Below are positions 5,439-7,499 of a stretch of 7,499 nucleotides of DNA, piece by piece (position 1 is the stretch's first letter; each line of letters opens with the position of its first letter). A model generated the notes under the pieces. The model made no database searches, had not been told where the DNA came from, and saw nothing but the letters and a program-made list of their open reading frames with translations. The translations under genes were made by a program, and so were the position numbers. The stretch is from Actinomycetales bacterium (lineage in GTDB: Bacteria; Actinomycetota; Actinomycetes; Actinomycetales; Microbacteriaceae): assembly GCA_015655255.1 (NCBI GenBank), contig JAATFJ010000259.1, positions 1-7,499 of the forward strand. The letters run 5' to 3'.

Positions 5439-7499
5439 GTAACAACACGAACGAGAGCGCCCACGGCGAGGCCGGGGGGACCACGCCGTCCGAGTCGGAG
5501 GGGGAGCAGCAGACCCCGCCGGATGCGCCGAACGCGGAGCAGGCGCCGCCGCCCACCACGGAAGGCGATCAGGTCCCGGAGACCGTGGGCCCCGCGGTTC
5601 CGCCGCCGCCACCGGCACCGCCAGCACCGTCGGCCGCTCCTTCCGTGCCGCCCGCTGCCCCCGCGCAGCCCGGCACCGCCCCCATTCCCGGGCATCCGGG
5701 CATCGCCGATGCACCGGTGCAGACGCCCTCCGCGCCTCCGCGCACCCCGAATCCGTGGGTCGCCTTCCTCACTCCCGGCCACTACCTCGGAGCCCTTGCG
5801 AACGTCGGCATCGCCGTTGGGGCGGCTGTGGTCGGCGCCATTGTGCTCGTGCTGCTCCTCGTCACTGCGGGCTCGTCGGCGCTGTCCTCGGTGCTCCCTT
5901 CGTCCGCGGATATCCCCGTGGACGGCTCCGGCGTCGTCGGGCTCGTGTTCACCCTGGCCGGGTTCATCTACGGCGGGAGATCTCCCTGCAGGTCGGGGGA
6001 TCGCTGGGCCTGCTCAGCGGTGGCGCCGGCGCTTCGGCCACGCTCTTCCCGTTGCTGTTCACGGTCGCGGCTCTCCTCGCCGTCCTCTGGTGGGCGAGCA
6101 GGCAGGGGCGCGCGCATGCACTCCCCACTCTCTGGCATCGCCTCGCGTACGCGGTCGCCGTCGGTCTCGTCTCCGCGCTCGTCCTGCTCGTGCTCACGCT
6201 CGTCTTCGCGGTGCGCGTGTCCGCATCGGGTGTCGAGGTGGAGATCACGAGCGCGGGCGTCCGCCTCGTCCTCTTCGGCACGTTGCTCATCGCGGCGGCG
6301 GCCTACGCGGGCCAGGAGATCGGTCGCCACGCCCAGCCGGGTCTGAACTGGCTCGGCGCGGGCAGGACGGCGTTCGCGCGATTGCCGCGATTCCTGCGCG
6401 AGTTCGCCGCCTACGCGGCCTTCGGCGCCCTCGTCTTCGGTGTGCTCGGAGCGATCTTCGTCGCCGTGCAGCTCTCGCAGAGCATCGGCGTCGGTGCGAT
6501 CGCCGTGGCGATCATCGGGTTCCTCAACATCGCCGTCTTCGCCGCCGTGCTCGGTCATCTGGGCGGACTCACCGTGGGCGGAGGCCTCGGTGGCTATGCC
6601 TCGTCGCAGACGGGGACGCTGTTCGGTCTCGGCGAGCCGTTGCTGTGGCTGATCTTCCTGGCCGCCCTGGTGCTCACCGCCTTCGTCGCACTGTGGATCG
6701 GCACGCGCCGCGTCCGCACGGCGACGATCGATTGGACGCGAGCGTGGTTGCTCCCGGTCACGGTGCTCGTGGCCTGGTTCCTCTTCGACCTCCTCTTCTT
6801 CGGGATCGGAGTGGGCGGGGCGGGTTCCGCCGGAATCCTCGGCGGCAGCGTCGCGGCGAGCATCGGCGTCGCCCCCTGGAGCCCGTTCGTCCTCTTCCTC
6901 TGGGCGGTGCTCGTCGAGCTCGGCGCGCAGTTCCTCCCCCGCATCGTCTACGGGGTCTCCCCGCGGCTGCACGGATTCCTCGCGGGCCGCGCGCACGTCG
7001 CTGCCTGGGTCGCAGGCTCCGCCGTGGCGATCCCCGGTGCTGTCTCTGCCGCTGTTCTTCCCGAAGCGGGGGGACAGTCCGCGACGCCCGCCGCCGGTGT
7101 GCTGCCGGCCACCGACGGCAACCCGGCGAACGCGGCCGCACCTCTTGCCGCACCGGCACCGCTCAGCCCCGCCGCGAAGCGCGGTCTCATCATCGGCGGG
7201 AGCGTGCTCGGCGGCGTCGTCGTGCTCGGCGTGGGGGCGACCATCGCGATCGGCGTGCTCAACTCCTCCCGCTCGCCCGAGGCGGCCGCGCTCTCCTATG
7301 TGCAGAGCATCGAGAACGGGAACGCGGAGGCAGCCAACGCCGCCGTCGACCCCAACGTGCCAAACGCCGATCGCGCGTTCCTCACGAATGACGTCCTGGG
7401 TGCCGCCTCCGAGCGCATCTCCGACGTCTCCGTCGAACGCGTGGACGCCGGAGGCGGGGATACGGCCTACGTCGAGGTGAGCTACAAGCTCGACGGCGT
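5435..7499 (+). CDS. Polytopic membrane protein with Pro-rich N-terminus, frameshifted, 3' end beyond window
   Basis: Not assigned to a named family. The first ~115 residues are low-complexity, rich in Pro, Ala, Glu, Ser and Thr, without a signal peptide, so probably a disordered cytoplasmic tail. With one base restored near 5975 the product is ~688 residues to the window edge, with about 12 hydrophobic stretches near residues 123-147, 166-181, 202-222, 237-261, 278-296, 325-347, 351-376, 403-424, 438-461, 485-506, 522-543 and 584-609. The segment after the last one (SPEAAALSYVQSIENGNAEA and onward) resembles the small extracytoplasmic domains, DUF4878/NTF2-like, often found after a final membrane helix in actinobacteria (inference). 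As written, the initial frame leaves the membrane pattern after FIYGG and stops at 6346 (303 codons with an Arg/Ser-rich tail), while the correct frame continues open from 5977 to the edge. No independent start is obvious for the downstream part. It could be a pseudogene, a sequencing error or, less likely, recoding. Confidence 0.75.
5972..5979 (+). other. Frameshift site (apparent 1-base deletion in a G run)
   Basis: Upstream codons read TAC GGC GG- in one frame; downstream the protein resumes as GAG ATC TCC CTG CAG in the next frame back. Restoring one base (GGCGGG to GGCGGGG) gives Y-G-G-E-I-S-L and joins two halves of one membrane protein. The short G run is a usual place for a slip error. 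No convincing slippery heptamer is present. Confidence 0.8.

Noticed and set aside
5972..5979. Programmed -1 ribosomal frameshift
   Set aside because: The site lacks a standard slippery heptamer and no clear stimulatory structure was found; a lost G is simpler.
5968..6996. 342-codon minus-strand open frame
   Set aside because: Highly charged Glu/Arg/Asp-rich antisense shadow of the membrane protein, with no motif or ribosome site.
5523..7391. 622-codon plus-strand open frame
   Set aside because: Arg-rich and hydrophilic; it is the third-frame shadow of the membrane protein gene, whose real frame shows clean hydrophobic segments.

Overview
High-GC DNA (roughly 70% by eye, codon third positions almost all G or C) that looks like an actinobacterial chromosome; a Microbacteriaceae-type host is a guess from style only. 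No rRNA, tRNA, CRISPR array or transposase gene is visible.

Layout. (1) Positions 1-3991, minus strand: one long gene for an Lhr-type DNA helicase. It starts at 3991 and runs off the left edge with about 1,330 codons present. No stop occurs in the window, and many long plus-strand frames over it are GC-rich shadows. (2) 4028-5410: a cassette-like segment bounded by two nearly identical 57-bp direct repeats (4028-4084 and 5354-5410, two mismatches). Between them lie the last ~55 codons of an aldehyde dehydrogenase whose 5' part is gone (ends 4253) and an intact zinc-dependent medium-chain alcohol dehydrogenase (4253-5287). The stop and start of these two share one base. (3) 5435-7499, plus strand: a large membrane protein with a disordered Pro/Ala-rich N-terminus and about 12 hydrophobic segments, running off the right edge. 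Its reading frame is broken by an apparent 1-base deletion near 5972-5979.

Interpretation. lhr is a conserved DNA-repair gene and the membrane protein is an unassigned envelope protein. The aldehyde/alcohol dehydrogenase segment looks like a remnant of an acquired catabolic operon (alcohol to aldehyde to acid). It was cut at its 5' side at the edge of a mobile-element-like repeat; the second copy sits 24 bp upstream of the membrane gene's start codon. In both copies the repeat supplies an ATG that opens a short frame, and the stop of that frame overlaps the start codon of the next gene. The repeat may therefore provide a leader or coupling function to whatever lies downstream. I see no complete new defence or mobile system; the repeat-bounded cassette and its chimeric leader ORFs are the most unusual structure.
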